Shown here: positions 50,582-58,867 of the stretch, piece by piece
Numbering within the stretch: the first letter of the stretch is position 1
Layout of the letters: each line of letters begins with the position of its first letter
Origin: Amycolatopsis sp.
Lineage (GTDB): Bacteria; Actinomycetota; Actinomycetes; Mycobacteriales; Pseudonocardiaceae
DNA length: 64,000 nt
Assembly: GCF_025464955.1 (NCBI RefSeq)
Contig: NZ_JAODNM010000130.1
Location: 1-64,000, forward strand
Reading direction: 5' to 3'
Position numbers and translations under genes: made by a program
Notes under the pieces: model-generated
What the model was told of the DNA's origin: nothing
Seen by the model: the letters and a program-made list of their open reading frames with translations, nothing else
The model's database searches: none

Positions 50582-51697
50582 ATGCACATTGTCCAGCTGG
50601 CGAACTTCTACGGCCCACGTTCGGGCGGGCTGCGCACCGCGCTGCACCACCTCGGCGCCGGGTACGTCGCCAGCGGCCACCAGGTGACGCTGGTGGTACC
50701 CGGCCGCCGGTACGCCGACGAGGTCCTCCCGTCCGGCGTCCGGCGGTTTTCCCTTCCCGCGCCCCAGATTCCGGGCACCGGCGGGTATCGCGCGGTCGAC
50801 CCGCACCGGGTGCGCGCGGTGCTGCGGCGCCTCGAACCGGACCGGCTGGAGGTGTCCGACCGGCTGACCCTGCGCGGGATGGGCAACTGGGCGCGGCAAA
50901 ACGGCGTGCCCAGCACGGTCATCTCGCACGAGCGGCTGGACCGGTTGCTCGAGCAGTTCCTGCTTCCCGGGTTCCTCGCGCGCCGCGTCGCGGACACCGC
51001 GAACCGCCGGATGGCCGGCTCGTACGACACCGTGGTCTGCACAACTTCGTTTGCCAGAGCCGAATTCGACCGGATCTCCGCACCGAACGTCCGGTGTGTC
51101 CCGCTCGGTGTCGACTTAGCGACCTTCGCGCCGCGGCGGCGTGATGACGGCTGGCGTCACACGCTCACCGGTGACGCCGACGCGCTGATCGTCCATTGTG
51201 GACGTCTGTCGACCGAGAAACACGTCGAGCGAAGTGTGGACACTGTCGCCGAGCTCACCGCGTCAGGTGCGCGTGTCCGGCTCGTGGTGGCCGGCGACGG
51301 CCCGAAGCGACGCGCGCTGGAGCGGCGGGCTCGCGGGCTGCCGGTGACGTTCCTCGGGTTCCTCAGCGGCCGCGACGAGGTTGCCAGGCTGCTGGCCAGC
51401 GCCGACGTCTCGCTGGCACCGGGTCCGCACGAGACGTTCGGCCTCGCCGCGCTGGAGGCACTGGCGTCGGGAACGCCGGTGGTGGTGTCCGCGTCGTCCG
51501 CGTTGCGGGAGATCGTGAGCCCAGGCTGCGGCGCCGCCGTCGACGACCACGCGCCCGCGTTCGCCACCGCCGTAACGGGTCTGCTGGAACGTCCCGAGGA
51601 CACCCGCCGCGCCGCCGCCAGGGCCCGCGCCGAGGACTTCGCCTGGGGAACCTCGGTGACCGGGATGCTCGCGGCGCTCAGCTGGCCGCGGCCCTAA
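50582..51697 (+). CDS. GT4 glycosyltransferase
   Basis: A 371-residue family 4 glycosyltransferase. ANFYGPRSGGLRTALHHLG is the acceptor-domain Gly loop; VHCGRLSTEKHVERSV and GPHETFGLAALEALASGTPV give the nucleotide-sugar site with the E-x7-E pair. It probably adds mannose or another hexose to a lipid, paired with the MgtA-like enzyme; the exact acceptor cannot be told. ATG 50582. Confidence 0.88.
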   Translation: MHIVQLANFYGPRSGGLRTALHHLGAGYVASGHQVTLVVPGRRYADEVLPSGVRRFSLPAPQIPGTGGYRAVDPHRVRAVLRRLEPDRLEVSDRLTLRGMGNWARQNGVPSTVISHERLDRLLEQFLLPGFLARRVADTANRRMAGSYDTVVCTTSFARAEFDRISAPNVRCVPLGVDLATFAPRRRDDGWRHTLTGDADALIVHCGRLSTEKHVERSVDTVAELTASGARVRLVVAGDGPKRRALERRARGLPVTFLGFLSGRDEVARLLASADVSLAPGPHETFGLAALEALASGTPVVVSASSALREIVSPGCGAAVDDHAPAFATAVTGLLERPEDTRRAAARARAEDFAWGTSVTGMLAALSWPRP

Positions 51698-51706
51698 CCT
51701 GTGGGT

Positions 51707-52117
51707 ATGCCGAGTCTGGAGATGACCCCCAACGCCCGCCGGGCACGCCGACGGGCACTGTCCGGTTTCGACCTGGCGGGGATCGTCGTGATCGTCCTCG
51801 TGGCGTTCGCGTACGCAGGCGGCAAGGGGGCCGTTTCGGCCCTGTGCTGGCTGGCGTTGACCCTGCTCGCGACCGTCGCGGTGCTGGTGCTGCTGGGTTC
51901 GTCCGAGCATTCGACGCCGGGCAACCTGCGGCTCGGCCGGCTCGTCGCCACCTATGGCGGAGTTCCGGTCGTGGTGCTGGCGGTCCTGACCCTGTTCGGC
52001 GTATACGGCTCGTCGAACATCGGGCTGGCGCTGGCCGACCTCTTCCCGGTCGTGACGCTGCTGCCCACCGCCGCCTACTTCAAGCGGCTGCTGGGCCGCT
52101 GGTCAACGGGCTCGTGA
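51707..52117 (+). CDS. hypothetical membrane protein
   Basis: A 136-residue protein with four predicted membrane helices after a basic N-terminus (PNARRARRRALSG). ATG 51707. No recognised family. The stop TGA and the two codons before it are contributed by the left arm of a family B palindrome, so the original C-terminus may have differed. Confidence 0.75.
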   Translation: MPSLEMTPNARRARRRALSGFDLAGIVVIVLVAFAYAGGKGAVSALCWLALTLLATVAVLVLLGSSEHSTPGNLRLGRLVATYGGVPVVVLAVLTLFGVYGSSNIGLALADLFPVVTLLPTAAYFKRLLGRWSTGS

Positions 52118-52156
52118 GCGTTCTAAACGGCTCTAACCGGCCGCAACACTCACGAG
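52111..52156. repeat. palindromic repeat family B, copy 5
   Basis: Arms CTCGTGAGCGTTCT... (from 52111) and ...AACACTCACGAG (to 52156), imperfect, overlapping the stop codon of the membrane protein gene and 28 bp ahead of menG. Confidence 0.8.
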
Positions 52157-52184
52157 GCTCCGACCTGGCGGCTACATTCTGACC

Positions 52185-52889
52185 ATGTCCCGTGCGAGCC
52201 TCGACAAGGATCCTCACGAAGTCGCCGCCATGTTCGACGGCGTCGCGTCCGGTTACGACCGGGCGAATTCGTTCATGACGTTCGGGTTCGACCGGCGGTG
52301 GCGCAACACCACGGCACGGGTGCTCGACGCCAAGCCGGGGGAGAAGGTGCTCGACCTCGCCGCCGGCACGGGCGTGTCCACCACGGAGTACATCCGCGGT
52401 GGCGCGTGGGCGATCGCGGCGGACTTCTCGCTCGGCATGCTCAAGGCCGGGCTGCACCGCAAGGTGCCGATGGTCGCCGCCGACGCGCTGCATCTGCCAT
52501 TCGCGAGCGAGAGCTTCGACGTCGCGACCGTGACGCTGGGCATCCGCAACTTCGTCGACACCAAGGCCGCGCTTACCGAGATCGCCAGGGTGGTCAAGCC
52601 CGGTGGCAGGCTCGTGGTCTGCGAGGTCTCCACGCCGACGTTCCCGCCGATCCGGTTCGTCTACCGGCGGTTCATGCTGCGCCTGCTGACCTGGCTCGGC
52701 CGCCGAGTGTCGTCCAACCCGGACGCCTACGGCTACCTTGCCGAGTCGATGCTCACCTGGCCCGACCAGCGCGGGTTCGGGGAGATCATCTCCAGCGCGG
52801 GCTGGAAGGACGTCGAGTGGATGAACCTCACATTCGGCGTCGTCGCCATTCATCGGGCCACGAAAGGCCCCGTAGACTTGCCCGCATGA
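52185..52889 (+). CDS. menG: demethylmenaquinone methyltransferase
   Basis: A 234-residue SAM-dependent methyltransferase of the UbiE/MenG family, doing the last methylation in menaquinone synthesis. VLDLAAGTGVSTTEY is the SAM motif; VTLGIRNFVDTKAAL and RVVKPGGRLVVCEVSTPT are UbiE blocks. ATG 52185. The stop overlaps the menJ start by 4 bp. Confidence 0.95.
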   Translation: MSRASLDKDPHEVAAMFDGVASGYDRANSFMTFGFDRRWRNTTARVLDAKPGEKVLDLAAGTGVSTTEYIRGGAWAIAADFSLGMLKAGLHRKVPMVAADALHLPFASESFDVATVTLGIRNFVDTKAALTEIARVVKPGGRLVVCEVSTPTFPPIRFVYRRFMLRLLTWLGRRVSSNPDAYGYLAESMLTWPDQRGFGEIISSAGWKDVEWMNLTFGVVAIHRATKGPVDLPA

Positions 52890-54184
52890 CAACGCCGAGC
52901 CGCCGCGGTCCTGATCACGACGCCGAAGTGATCGTCGTCGGCGCCGGCCCGGCCGGTTCGACCGTCGCGACCTACCTGGCCCGTGCCGGGGTCGACGTGC
53001 TGCTGCTGGAGAAGACCGAGTTCCCGCGCGAGAAGGTCTGCGGGGACGGGCTGACGCCTCGTGGGGTCAAGCAGCTCATCGACCTCGGGATCGACACCAG
53101 CGAGGAAGCCGGCTGGGTCCGAAGCCGCGGCCTGCGGATCCTCACCCAGGAGCTCACCCTCGAGCTCGACTGGCCGGATCTCACCAGCTACCCGCCGTAC
53201 GGTGTCTCGCGCACGCGTCACGACTTCGACGACATGCTCGCGAAGCTGGCCGTCAAAGCCGGTGCGCGGCTGCAGGAGCGCACCACCGTCACCGGCGCGG
53301 TCACCGACGAACGCACGGGCCGCGTGATCGGCGTCGAGGCCAAACTCGGCCCCGAGAAGAAGCCCGTCAGCTACCGCGCGCCGCTGGTGCTGGCCTGCGA
53401 CGGCGTGTCCGCCCGCCTCGCGCTCAGCGTCGGCATCGAGAAGACCGACAAGCGCCCGATGGGCGTCGCCGTGCGCCAGTACTACAAGAGCCCGCGCCAC
53501 GACGACCCGTTCATCGAGGGCCACCTCGAGCTCTGGGACAGGTCCGACCCGCGCCACCCGAAGCTGCTGCCCGGCTACGGCTGGGCGTTCCCGCTCGGCG
53601 ACGGCACGGTCAACGTCGGCCTCGGCATGCTGTCGACGTCGAAGGCCTTCCGCAGCACCGACTACCGCGCGCTGCTGCGGCAATGGCTCGACGGGACCCC
53701 GGAGGAGTGGGGCTACCGCGAGGAAAACGCCGTCGGCAAGGTCGGCGGCGCCGGGCTGCCGATGGGCTTCAACCGCACCCCGCACTACCGTGACGGCCTG
53801 CTGCTGCTCGGCGACGCCGGCGGCATGGTCAGCCCGTTCAACGGTGAGGGCATCTCGGCCGCGATGGAGTCCGCGCAGCTCGCCGCGGAAGCCGTCATCC
53901 AGGCACTGGCGAGGCCGGAAGGCCCCTCGCGCGAACGCGCGCTGCAGGGATACCCGGTGGCCGTCGCGGAGCTCATGGGCGGCTACTACCAGCTCGGCAA
54001 CGTCTTCGCGAAGATCATCGGCAAGCCCAAGATCATGCGCGCCGCGACCAAGTACGGGCTGCGGATCAACAAGCTGCTTCCGTTGGTATACAAGGGACTC
54101 TCCGGCTGCTATGACGCCAAGGGGGGCGACGGCGTCGACCGCCTCATCGCCGCACTGGCCCGGGCCACCCCCTCACCCAAGTAG
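52886..54184 (+). CDS. menJ: menaquinone reductase, geranylgeranyl reductase family
   Basis: A 432-residue flavoprotein. VIVVGAGPAGSTVATYLARA binds FAD; PREKVCGDGLTPRG, GWAFPLGDGTVNVGLG and LLLGDAGGMVSPFNGEGIS follow the family order. In mycobacteria Rv0561c (MenJ) saturates the second isoprene unit of menaquinone and lies near menG, so the same role is inferred. Translationally coupled to menG; the last gene before the nuo region. Confidence 0.9.
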   Translation: MTTPSRRGPDHDAEVIVVGAGPAGSTVATYLARAGVDVLLLEKTEFPREKVCGDGLTPRGVKQLIDLGIDTSEEAGWVRSRGLRILTQELTLELDWPDLTSYPPYGVSRTRHDFDDMLAKLAVKAGARLQERTTVTGAVTDERTGRVIGVEAKLGPEKKPVSYRAPLVLACDGVSARLALSVGIEKTDKRPMGVAVRQYYKSPRHDDPFIEGHLELWDRSDPRHPKLLPGYGWAFPLGDGTVNVGLGMLSTSKAFRSTDYRALLRQWLDGTPEEWGYREENAVGKVGGAGLPMGFNRTPHYRDGLLLLGDAGGMVSPFNGEGISAAMESAQLAAEAVIQALARPEGPSRERALQGYPVAVAELMGGYYQLGNVFAKIIGKPKIMRAATKYGLRINKLLPLVYKGLSGCYDAKGGDGVDRLIAALARATPSPK

Positions 54185-54352
54185 CTGCCCTCGCCTACGG
54201 CAACGTACTGGGGCTGCGCGTTAGCGACTCGGGGGACGTTCCCGCCCTGCGCTGAAGCGGCCGTCCGAGGGCCTGTCGCGTCACGTCGTTGTGACTGATG
54301 CGACTGATGCGACTGATGCGACTGATGTGGCAGGTGTGGCGTTGTGACGTGT

Positions 54353-54371
54353 CGTGAAGGCCACCTTCACG
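54353..54371. terminator. short GTGAAGG hairpin
   Basis: Stem CGTGAAGG/CCTTCACG with a 3-nt loop, after menJ. It has the same core as the terminators at 3277 and 41497. Confidence 0.6.
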
Positions 54372-54812
54372 GCGTAAGGCGTACTCAACTAGGCCTTGAC
54401 GACGCCCCTGCCCTTGCCGAAAGTGCCGTCAGGAGCCCCAACAGTCACATCGCCATCACCAGCACCACCTGCGCGACGTGACTGGCCCTAAGTTCCGCTA
54501 CCAGCACCCATTCGCCCCGGTCCTTTGCTGCTGTGGACAGAACCGACCACCCTTAAGTTCCAAGCACTGGCGTTCAGCGCACTGCGAGGGTCGCCATGTC
54601 GTGACCCCGAGGGATCCCTGCACCCACGTGGGATGGATCACACTGGCGGGGCGGGGCGGAAGGGCGAGCAGGTGATCTTGGGCGCCTTCGCGCTGGTCTC
54701 CGGCTTGCGCAGCCGTACGGACGTTCTGTTGCGCCCCGCGAGGTTAGGGCACCCTTATAGCATGGGCCGTAGGGACAGGAATGTGAGTCGCGTCCTATAG
54801 TCGGCCCATGCT

Positions 54813-54830
54813 TTGTGAATCGCTTCACAA
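54813..54830. promoter_or_regulatory. Rex operator, site 1
   Basis: TTGTGAA-TCGC-TTCACAA, a perfect match to the palindrome bound by the NADH/NAD sensor Rex. It lies ahead of nuoA. Confidence 0.85.
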
Positions 54831-54844
54831 CATCGACGGCTCGC

Positions 54845-54862
54845 TTGTGAACTTTTTCACAA
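54845..54862. promoter_or_regulatory. Rex operator, site 2
   Basis: TTGTGAA-CTTT-TTCACAA, also perfect, centred 32 bp (about three turns) from site 1. Confidence 0.85.
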
Positions 54863-54995
54863 GCAGGCCGCCGCCCGTCTACTGCCCGTAAGGGTGCCCT
54901 AACCCTCGGCGGTGTGACCTGGGTCCCTTAGGGTGCCGCCGACGCAGAAAAAAGCCCGACTCGAACCGCAGCGGCGCGGAAAGGATGGCGAAACC

Positions 54996-55424
54996 GTGCT
55001 GATGTTGACCCTGTTCTCGGGGGAGGGCGCCGAAGTTCTGGCGCAGGCTCCCGCGCCTGGGCTGAAGATGTACCTCCCGCTTGTCCTCCTCCTAGTGCTC
55101 GCCCTCGCCTTCGTGACCCTGTCGGTGCTGCTCGGACCGCTCGTCGGCCCGAGCCGGTACAACAAGGCGAAGCTGTCGGCCTACGAATGCGGCATCGAAC
55201 CTTCACCCCAGCCGATCGCCGGCGGGGGCCGGATGCCGGTCGCTTACTACATCACCGCGATGCTGTTCATCCTGTTCGACATCGAGATGGTCTTCCTCTA
55301 CCCGTTCGCCGTCACGGCGAACGCCTTGGGCATGTTCGGCCTGGTGGAGATCGTTCTGTTCATCGCGACGGTCGGTTTCGCGTACGCCTATGTCTGGCGT
55401 CGCGGCGGGCTCGACTGGAATTAG
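54996..55424 (+). CDS. nuoA: NADH-quinone oxidoreductase subunit A
   Basis: A 142-residue membrane subunit of complex I with three helices. SAYECGIEP with the conserved Cys and FDIEMVFLYPFAV are hallmarks. GTG 54996 chosen with AAAGGA about 10 nt upstream; ATG 55002 is the alternative. First gene of the nuo operon, 134 bp after the second Rex site. Confidence 0.95.
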   Translation: MLMLTLFSGEGAEVLAQAPAPGLKMYLPLVLLLVLALAFVTLSVLLGPLVGPSRYNKAKLSAYECGIEPSPQPIAGGGRMPVAYYITAMLFILFDIEMVFLYPFAVTANALGMFGLVEIVLFIATVGFAYAYVWRRGGLDWN

Positions 55425-55432
55425 GGGCGCAC

Positions 55433-55981
55433 ATGGGTCTCGAAGAGAAACTTCCCAACGGAATCCTGCTGGCCAGCCTGGAAGGGCTGGTCAACTGGGC
55501 GCGCAAGAACTCGCTGTGGCCGGCCACGTTCGGTCTCGCGTGCTGCGCCATCGAGATGATGACGGTCGGTGGCTCCCGGTACGACATCGCCCGCTTCGGC
55601 ATGGAGCGCTTCAGCGCGACACCGCGCCAGGCGGACCTGATGATCGTCGCCGGCCGGGTCACCCAGAAGATGGCGCCGGTCCTGCGCCAGATCTACGACC
55701 AGATGGCCGAGCCGCGCTGGGTGCTGGCGATGGGCGTCTGCGCGTCGTCGGGCGGGATGTTCAACAACTACGCCGTCGTCCAGGGCGTCGACCACATCGT
55801 GCCGGTCGACATGTACCTGCCCGGCTGCCCGCCGCGGCCGGAAATGCTGCTCGACGCGATCCTCAAGCTGCACGCCAAGATCCAGGACGAGCCGATCAAC
55901 GCCCGCCGGGCCGCGATCCGGGCCGCCAGCGGCGCGCGCACCGAGCTGATCGCGTCTTCGATCAAGTACGCGAAGAAGTGA
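55433..55981 (+). CDS. nuoB: NADH-quinone oxidoreductase subunit B
   Basis: A 182-residue subunit carrying cluster N2. The Cys ligands are in FGLACCAIEMM, GVCASSGGMF and LPGCPPRPE. It lies at the quinone site. ATG 55433. 8 bp after nuoA; overlaps nuoC by 4 bp. Confidence 0.97.
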   Translation: MGLEEKLPNGILLASLEGLVNWARKNSLWPATFGLACCAIEMMTVGGSRYDIARFGMERFSATPRQADLMIVAGRVTQKMAPVLRQIYDQMAEPRWVLAMGVCASSGGMFNNYAVVQGVDHIVPVDMYLPGCPPRPEMLLDAILKLHAKIQDEPINARRAAIRAASGARTELIASSIKYAKK

Positions 55982-56748
55982 GCCCCGTGCCTGAAACCCC
56001 TGACACCAGCCCGGAAACGGGCGGTCCGCAGTCCAGCGCCGAACGTCCCGAAGCCGGCCTGGAGCCCCAGGGCGCCCGCCCGGCCGAGCCGGTCGTCACC
56101 GGTTCCCAGCGCCAGGGAATGTTCGGCGTCCACGGCTCGGGTGACACGTCCGGGTACGGCGGCCTGCGGCTCCCCGCGTTCGCCCCGGCCCCGGCTGAGC
56201 GCCCGTACGGCGGCTGGTTCGACGAGTTCGCCGACGAGTTCTACGCGGCCCTGTCGGACAACGGCGTCCCCGCGGAAGCCATCCTGCAGACGACGGTCGA
56301 CCGCGGCGAGATCACCTTCTACGTCGCCCGCGAGCACCTCATCGCGATCTGCACGACCCTGCGCGACGACGCCGGCCTGCGGTTCGAGCTGTGCAGCTCG
56401 GTGTCCGGGGTGGACTACGGCGTCGACGTCCCGCAGCGCCTGCACTCGGTCTACCACCTGACATCGATGACGTACCGGCGGCGGATCCGGCTCGAGGTCA
56501 CCCTCGACATCGAGGATGCGCACGTACCGTCGCTGGTGGGGCTCTACCCGACCGCCGACTGGCAGGAACGCGAAGCCTGGGACATGTTCGGGATCATCTA
56601 CGACGGCCATCCCGCGCTGACCCGGATCCTCATGCCGGACGACTGGGACGGCCATCCCCAGCGCAAGGACTACCCGCTCGGCGGGATCCCGGTCGAATAC
56701 AAGGGCGCGGAGATCCCGCCGCCGGACCAGCGGAGGTCTTACTCATGA
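55978..56748 (+). CDS. nuoC: NADH-quinone oxidoreductase subunit C
   Basis: A 256-residue peripheral subunit. The first 75 residues are a disordered Pro/Glu/Gly-rich extension, common in actinobacteria. The core has VYHLTSMTYRRRIRLEV, PSLVGLYPTADWQEREAWDM and RILMPDDWDGHPQRKDYPLG. GTG 55978 gives the usual 4-bp overlap with nuoB; GTG 55987 is an alternative. Confidence 0.95.
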   Translation: MSPVPETPDTSPETGGPQSSAERPEAGLEPQGARPAEPVVTGSQRQGMFGVHGSGDTSGYGGLRLPAFAPAPAERPYGGWFDEFADEFYAALSDNGVPAEAILQTTVDRGEITFYVAREHLIAICTTLRDDAGLRFELCSSVSGVDYGVDVPQRLHSVYHLTSMTYRRRIRLEVTLDIEDAHVPSLVGLYPTADWQEREAWDMFGIIYDGHPALTRILMPDDWDGHPQRKDYPLGGIPVEYKGAEIPPPDQRRSYS

Positions 56749-58118
56749 CAACCCCCGCCGATGCCAGCACCGGCACCGACACGACGCCCATCGGTTCCGA
56801 CAGCGTCGATGACGTCGACTACGCCGACTCCCGCGAGACCACCGAAGGCCGGGTCTACTCGGTCTCCGGCGGCGACTGGGACGACGTCGTCGCCGACGCG
56901 CTGCACGACGAGCGCATGGTCATCAACATGGGCCCGCAGCACCCGTCGACGCACGGCGTGCTCCGGCTCGTGCTGGAGATGGAGGGCGAAACCGTCACCC
57001 AGCTCCGGTCGGTCATCGGGTATCTCCACACCGGGATCGAGAAGAACTGCGAGTACCGCACCTGGACCCAGGGCGTCACCTTCGTCACGCGCATGGACTA
57101 CCTCGCGCCGCTGTCGAACGAGATGACGTACTGCCTCGGGGTCGAGCGGCTGCTCGGCATCAAGGCCCCGCGCCGCGCCGAGCTGCTCCGGGTGCTGCTG
57201 CTGGAGCTCAACCGCATCGGCTCGCACTTCGTCTACATCGCGACCGGCGGCATGGAGCTCGGCGCCACCACCGCGATGACGCTCGGTTTCCGTGAGCGCG
57301 AAGAGGTCCTTCACCTGCTGGAGCACCTGACCGGCCTGCGGATGAACCACGCGTTCATCCGCCCCGGCGGGCTCGCGCAGGACATGCCGGAGGACTTCCA
57401 CGAGAAGGTCACCGACTTCTGCAAGCTGATGGACCAGCGCCTTCCCTTGTACGACAAGCTCTTCACCGGTCAGCCGATCTGGCGGAACAGGCTCAAGGGC
57501 GTCGGCTACCTGCCCGTCGACGCGTGCTTGGCCCTCGGCGTTACCGGGCCCGTGCTCCGGTCCGCCGGGCTCCCGTGGGACCTGCGCAAGACCGAGCCGT
57601 ACTCCTGCTACGAGGAGTTCGACTTCGAGATCCCGACCTCGAACGACGCGGACTGCTGGGCGCGGTACCTGATCCGCGTCGAGGAGATGCACCAGAGCCT
57701 CAAGATCATCCGGCAGGTGCTCAAGAAGCTCGAGCCCGGCCCGGTCATGGTCGAGGACAAGAAGGTCGCCTGGCCCGCGCAGCTTTCCGTGGGCGCCGAC
57801 GGTACCGGCAACTCCCTCGAGCACGTCCGCAAGATTATGGGCCAGTCGATGGAATCGCTGATCCACCACTTCAAGCTGGTCACCGAGGGCTTCAAGGTCC
57901 CGCCGGGCCAGGTCTACGTGCCGATCGAGTCGCCGCGCGGCGAGCTCGGCGCGCACCTGGTGTCCGACGGCGGCACGCGGCCGCTGCGGGTGCACATGCG
58001 GGAACCGAGTTTCGTGAACCTGCAGGCCATGCCCGCCATGGCCGAGGGCGGCCTGGTCGCCGACGTGATCGCCGCCATTGCCTCGATCGACCCCGTGATG
58101 GGGGGAGTGGACCGATGA
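56745..58118 (+). CDS. nuoD: NADH-quinone oxidoreductase subunit D
   Basis: A 457-residue 49-kDa-type subunit lining the quinone pocket. NMGPQHPSTHGVLRLVLEM with the quinone-site His, LHTGIEKNCEYRTW and a C-terminal VIAAIASIDPVMGGVDR end. The N-terminus has about 55 extra acidic residues. ATG 56745 overlaps nuoC. Confidence 0.97.
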   Translation: MTTPADASTGTDTTPIGSDSVDDVDYADSRETTEGRVYSVSGGDWDDVVADALHDERMVINMGPQHPSTHGVLRLVLEMEGETVTQLRSVIGYLHTGIEKNCEYRTWTQGVTFVTRMDYLAPLSNEMTYCLGVERLLGIKAPRRAELLRVLLLELNRIGSHFVYIATGGMELGATTAMTLGFREREEVLHLLEHLTGLRMNHAFIRPGGLAQDMPEDFHEKVTDFCKLMDQRLPLYDKLFTGQPIWRNRLKGVGYLPVDACLALGVTGPVLRSAGLPWDLRKTEPYSCYEEFDFEIPTSNDADCWARYLIRVEEMHQSLKIIRQVLKKLEPGPVMVEDKKVAWPAQLSVGADGTGNSLEHVRKIMGQSMESLIHHFKLVTEGFKVPPGQVYVPIESPRGELGAHLVSDGGTRPLRVHMREPSFVNLQAMPAMAEGGLVADVIAAIASIDPVMGGVDR

Positions 58119-58867
58119 GCAGTACTGAACAGTCCCACGTGGATACCGAGATCTTCGACGCGGACATCGTGGCGAAGGCGGAGAACCTGATCGAGCGGTA
58201 CCCGCAGTCCCGGTCGGCGCTGCTGCCGATGCTGCACCTCGTGCAGTCGGTGCAGGGGTACGTCAGCCAGGAGGGAATCTCCTTCTGCGGCGGGCTGCTC
58301 GGCCTGTCCGACGCCGAGGTCACCGCGGTCGCGACGTTCTACACGATGTACAAGCGGCGTCCGTGCGGTGAGCACCTGGTGAGCATCTGCACCAACACGT
58401 TGTGCGCCGCGCTCGGCGGTGATGCCATCTACAAGGCCGTGCAGGAACACCTCGGAACCGATGGGAAGCCGTTGGGCCACGAGGAAACCGTCGGAACGCC
58501 GGGTGAGCCGGGCTCGATCACCCTCGAGCACGCCGAGTGCCTCGCGGCCTGTGACCTGGCGCCGGTGCTGCAGGTCAACTACGAGTTCTACGACAACCAG
58601 ACGCCGGAGAAGACGATCGCGCTGGTCGACGCGCTGCGGGCGGGCAAGAAGCCGGCGCCGACGCGCGGTGCGCCACTGAGCGACTTCAAGGGTGCCGAGC
58701 TGCAGCTCGCCGGGTTCTTCCCGGAGGACGAGGCGACGTACCGGGCCGATGTCGACGGACCGTCCCAGGCAGTGGAAACCCTGCGGGGCGCCCAGATCGC
58801 GCAGGACCGCGGCTGGACCGCGCCGGCGACCGAGGATGTCCCGCTGCCGGAGGTGCAGGCGAAATGA
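58115..58867 (+). CDS. nuoE: NADH-quinone oxidoreductase subunit E
   Basis: A 250-residue thioredoxin-like subunit with a [2Fe-2S] cluster. Cys ligands lie in SICTNTLC and ECLAACDLAP. The C-terminal 90 residues are an extension beyond the E. coli length of about 166, rich in Ala/Asp, as in many actinomycetes. ATG 58115 overlaps nuoD; overlaps nuoF. Confidence 0.95.
   Translation: MSSTEQSHVDTEIFDADIVAKAENLIERYPQSRSALLPMLHLVQSVQGYVSQEGISFCGGLLGLSDAEVTAVATFYTMYKRRPCGEHLVSICTNTLCAALGGDAIYKAVQEHLGTDGKPLGHEETVGTPGEPGSITLEHAECLAACDLAPVLQVNYEFYDNQTPEKTIALVDALRAGKKPAPTRGAPLSDFKGAELQLAGFFPEDEATYRADVDGPSQAVETLRGAQIAQDRGWTAPATEDVPLPEVQAK

Larger units (their letters stand above)
54742..54904. repeat. 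16-bp inverted repeats around nuo operators
   Basis: GGTTAGGGCACCCTTA (54742-54757) and its exact complement (54889-54904) flank both Rex sites. Each is itself a near-palindrome (TTAGGG-CA-CCCTTA), and AGGGTGCC recurs near 54930. A second regulator or DNA looping is possible. Confidence 0.7.
54185..54995. other. menJ-nuoA intergenic region
   Basis: About 810 bp with no convincing gene. It holds a four-copy 9-bp repeat (ACTGATG-CG, 54294-54327), a family C hairpin (54353-54371), two Rex-type operators, and long inverted repeats around them. A short minus-strand frame near 54390-54480 reads protein-like (GDVTVGAPDGTFGKGRGVV) but has no start and may be a gene remnant. Confidence 0.6.

Noticed and set aside
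54390..54480. Minus-strand gene fragment (GDVTVGAPDGTFGKG)
   Set aside because: The frame is closed by a stop upstream and has no start codon with a ribosome site; too short to call.
54525..54828. Short open frames before nuoA on both strands
   Set aside because: No ribosome site, no domain, and they overlap inverted repeats and Rex operators.
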